This document shows positions 62,649 through 64,000 of a stretch of 64,000 nucleotides of DNA, in pieces. How positions within the stretch are numbered: position 1 is the first letter of the stretch; the number at the start of each line of letters is the position of its first letter. Source of the DNA: Flavobacterium undicola (GTDB taxonomy: Bacteria > Bacteroidota > Bacteroidia > Flavobacteriales > Flavobacteriaceae); assembly GCF_009909155.2 (NCBI RefSeq), contig NZ_JAAAPM020000009.1, positions 62,001-126,000 of the forward strand, read 5' to 3'. Both the position numbers and the translations under genes were made by a program. A model generated the notes under the pieces. The model was not told where the DNA came from, did no database searches, and saw nothing but the letters and a program-made list of their open reading frames with translations.

Positions 62649-63359
62649 TTAAGCTTTATTTTTAACTACTAATCGGAAACCTTCTCCGTGAATATTTAAT
62701 ATCTCTACATCTTCATCAAGTTTAAGATATTTTCTCAATTTAGCAATATAAACATCCATACTTCTGGAAGTAAAATAGTTATCGTCTCTCCAAATTTTAG
62801 TTAATGCCAACTCTCTAGGCATTAAATCATTTTCATGAAGAATTAGCATTTTCAACAATTCATTCTCTTTAGGAGACAATTTTACCGGTTCTTCACCAGC
62901 AAAACTTAAGAATCTTAATTTTGAATTCAAATGAAATTTACCAATTATAAATTCAAAAGGAACTTGTTCCGCTTTAACATCAGAGGCTTTTCTTTGAATG
63001 ATAGCTTTGATTTTCATCAATAAAACTTCTGAATCAAAAGGCTTGTTCAAATAATCATCTGCTCCGGCTTTATATCCTTTTAAAACATCCTCTTTCATTG
63101 ATTTAGCCGTAAGAAAGATAATAGGCACTTCTGCATTTTTCTCTCTTATTTCTTTAGCTAATGTATAACCATCTTTGTATGGCATCATTACGTCCAGAAT
63201 ACATAGGTCATAAGAATCTTTTTTAAATTTCTCAAAACCTTCCATTCCGTTCTTTGCTAAAGTAACGTCAAAGTCATTCAACATTAAATAATCTTTTAGA
63301 ACAGCTCCAAAATTTAAGTCGTCTTCTACTAAGAGAATTTTTTTATTTATATTTTCCAT
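62649..63359 (-). CDS. OmpR/PhoB-family response regulator
   Basis: 236 residues. Receiver domain 1-120: ILLVEDDLNFGAVLKDYL, phospho-acceptor D56 in CILDVMMPYKDGY, Thr in IIFLTAKS, Lys in DDYLNKPFDSE. Winged-helix domain about 130-235: LSPKENELLKMLILHENDLM, YFTSRSMDVYIAKLRKYLKL, and a final ILNIHGEGFRLVV. Follows its histidine kinase by three bases, so cognate. Targets unknown. Confidence 0.95.
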   Translation of the reverse strand: MENINKKILLVEDDLNFGAVLKDYLMLNDFDVTLAKNGMEGFEKFKKDSYDLCILDVMMPYKDGYTLAKEIREKNAEVPIIFLTAKSMKEDVLKGYKAGADDYLNKPFDSEVLLMKIKAIIQRKASDVKAEQVPFEFIIGKFHLNSKLRFLSFAGEEPVKLSPKENELLKMLILHENDLMPRELALTKIWRDDNYFTSRSMDVYIAKLRKYLKLDEDVEILNIHGEGFRLVVKNKA

Positions 63360-63362
63360 ATT

Positions 63363-64000
63363 CTAATTTATTAGAGGTAATTTTATAATGAAGGTACTTC
63401 CTTTTCCCTTTTCGCTTTCTACAAATACTTGTCCGTTATGGTCTTCTACAATTCTTTTTACATAAGCTAAACCTAAACCATGCCCTTTTACATTATGCAA
63501 ATCTCCGGTATGCTCTCTGTAAAATTTCTCAAAAACTCTTTTTTGAGCCACTTTACTCATTCCTAAACCTTGATCTTTAACCTTTATCAGAATCATATCC
63601 TTAATATTCTCGGTATAAATATCAATTATTGGTGTATCAGGCGAATATTTTATTGCATTTTCTAATATGTTTACTATCACATTGGTAAAATGCACTTCGT
63701 TAATTAAAACGGTTGTTCTTAGAGCTTCAAAATGATTGTTTATTTCTCCTCCTCTATCTTCCAGAATCAAATTCACGTGCTCGATAGCATCATAAATGAC
63801 TTCTTCAACATTGCTCGAACCTTTTTCTATATCAAGTTCTTTTTTCTCTAATTTAGATATACGCAAAACATTCTCCACCTGAGCGTGCATTCGTTTATTC
63901 TCATCTCGAATCATTTGCAAATACTTAAAAACCTTTTCTTTGTCTTCAATAATTTTAGGATTCTTAATAGCATCTAAAGCTAAATTAATAGTAGCAATAG
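63363..64000 (-). CDS. Sensor histidine kinase (partial, N-terminus off right edge)
   Basis: The frame is open to the window edge and reads into the dimerisation helix: ATINLALDAIKNPKIIEDKE, KVFKYLQMIRDENKRMHAQV and ENVLRISKLEKKELDIEK, typical of HisKA after the phospho-accepting His, which lies just beyond the edge. The ATPase domain is complete: VIVNILENAIKYSPD (N box), VKDQGLGMSK (G1), KGHGLGLAYVKRIVED (G2), KGSTFIIKLP. A TTG or ATG inside (about 63914-63920) is not the true start. Three bases separate it from the response regulator gene. Confidence 0.92.
   Translation of the reverse strand, partial: IATINLALDAIKNPKIIEDKEKVFKYLQMIRDENKRMHAQVENVLRISKLEKKELDIEKGSSNVEEVIYDAIEHVNLILEDRGGEINNHFEALRTTVLINEVHFTNVIVNILENAIKYSPDTPIIDIYTENIKDMILIKVKDQGLGMSKVAQKRVFEKFYREHTGDLHNVKGHGLGLAYVKRIVEDHNGQVFVESEKGKGSTFIIKLPLIN

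Overview
The window comes from a Bacteroidota genome and most likely from Flavobacterium or a close relative. The evidence is low G+C DNA, A-rich leaders with no Shine-Dalgarno sequence, TAnnTTTG-type -7 promoter elements, a SusC-type TonB receptor, FecI/FecR signalling, many lipoproteins and β-barrels, and short intergenic palindromes of flavobacterial type. No rRNA, tRNA, CRISPR array, prophage or complete insertion sequence was seen.

Left part (1-16.7 kb): a polysaccharide-use region. A SusC receptor runs off the left edge and is divergent from a one-piece transmembrane sensor/LuxR-type regulator (2160-5027). A membrane-tethered winged-helix regulator (5205-6119, minus) follows. Next is a small lipoprotein island (6.2-11.2 kb) with two seven-bladed propeller lipoproteins, a YceI-like lipoprotein, an unknown lipoprotein and a FISUMP protein. 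Between them lie three broken pieces that show an older alternating propeller/YceI array. A GH2 enzyme and a GH35 β-galactosidase (minus) close this part.

Middle part (17-35 kb): assorted genes. These include a 2H phosphoesterase, a saccharopine-dehydrogenase-like oxidoreductase, and a LacI-controlled operon (zinc alcohol dehydrogenase, lactonase-type amidohydrolase, SDR) that looks like an oxidative deoxysugar pathway. They are followed by a 2OG-Fe(II) oxygenase, an AAA+/VWA pair, a YchJ operon with a previously missable 50-residue gene, a CHASE-PAS histidine kinase with its single-domain response regulator, a J-domain/KTSC protein, a SIMPL protein and a rhomboid protease.

35-45.7 kb: a cassette-like stretch (unknown exported protein; aldo/keto reductase plus AraC regulator) bounded by a 60-bp repeat. 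After it comes a cell-surface signalling locus: ECF sigma factor, FecR anti-sigma and an STN-containing TonB receptor on plus, and a divergent lipoprotein/metalloprotease/β-barrel operon on minus. An identical bipartite motif (GTAGGGTAAAA, 10 bases, TTGTCTTAT) precedes both the FecR gene and the divergent operon, which probably defines the local sigma regulon.

Right part (45.7-64 kb): mostly household genes. These are GlmM, an ACP phosphodiesterase-like protein, AlkD-like repair protein, ClC channel, TPR protein, UvrA, esterase, LOG-family protein, an M1-peptidase-like protein without its zinc motif joined to a β-barrel, a fused E1α/E1β 2-oxoacid dehydrogenase, and a two-component pair cut by the right edge.

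The observations I rate highest are the G+C-rich palindromes inserted in frame, always at the same turn of propeller blades (10.2-11.1 kb); the shared sigma-type motif at 41.4 and 42.2 kb; the propeller/YceI array remnants; and the paired 102-bp inverted-repeat element at 18.5 and 38.8 kb.
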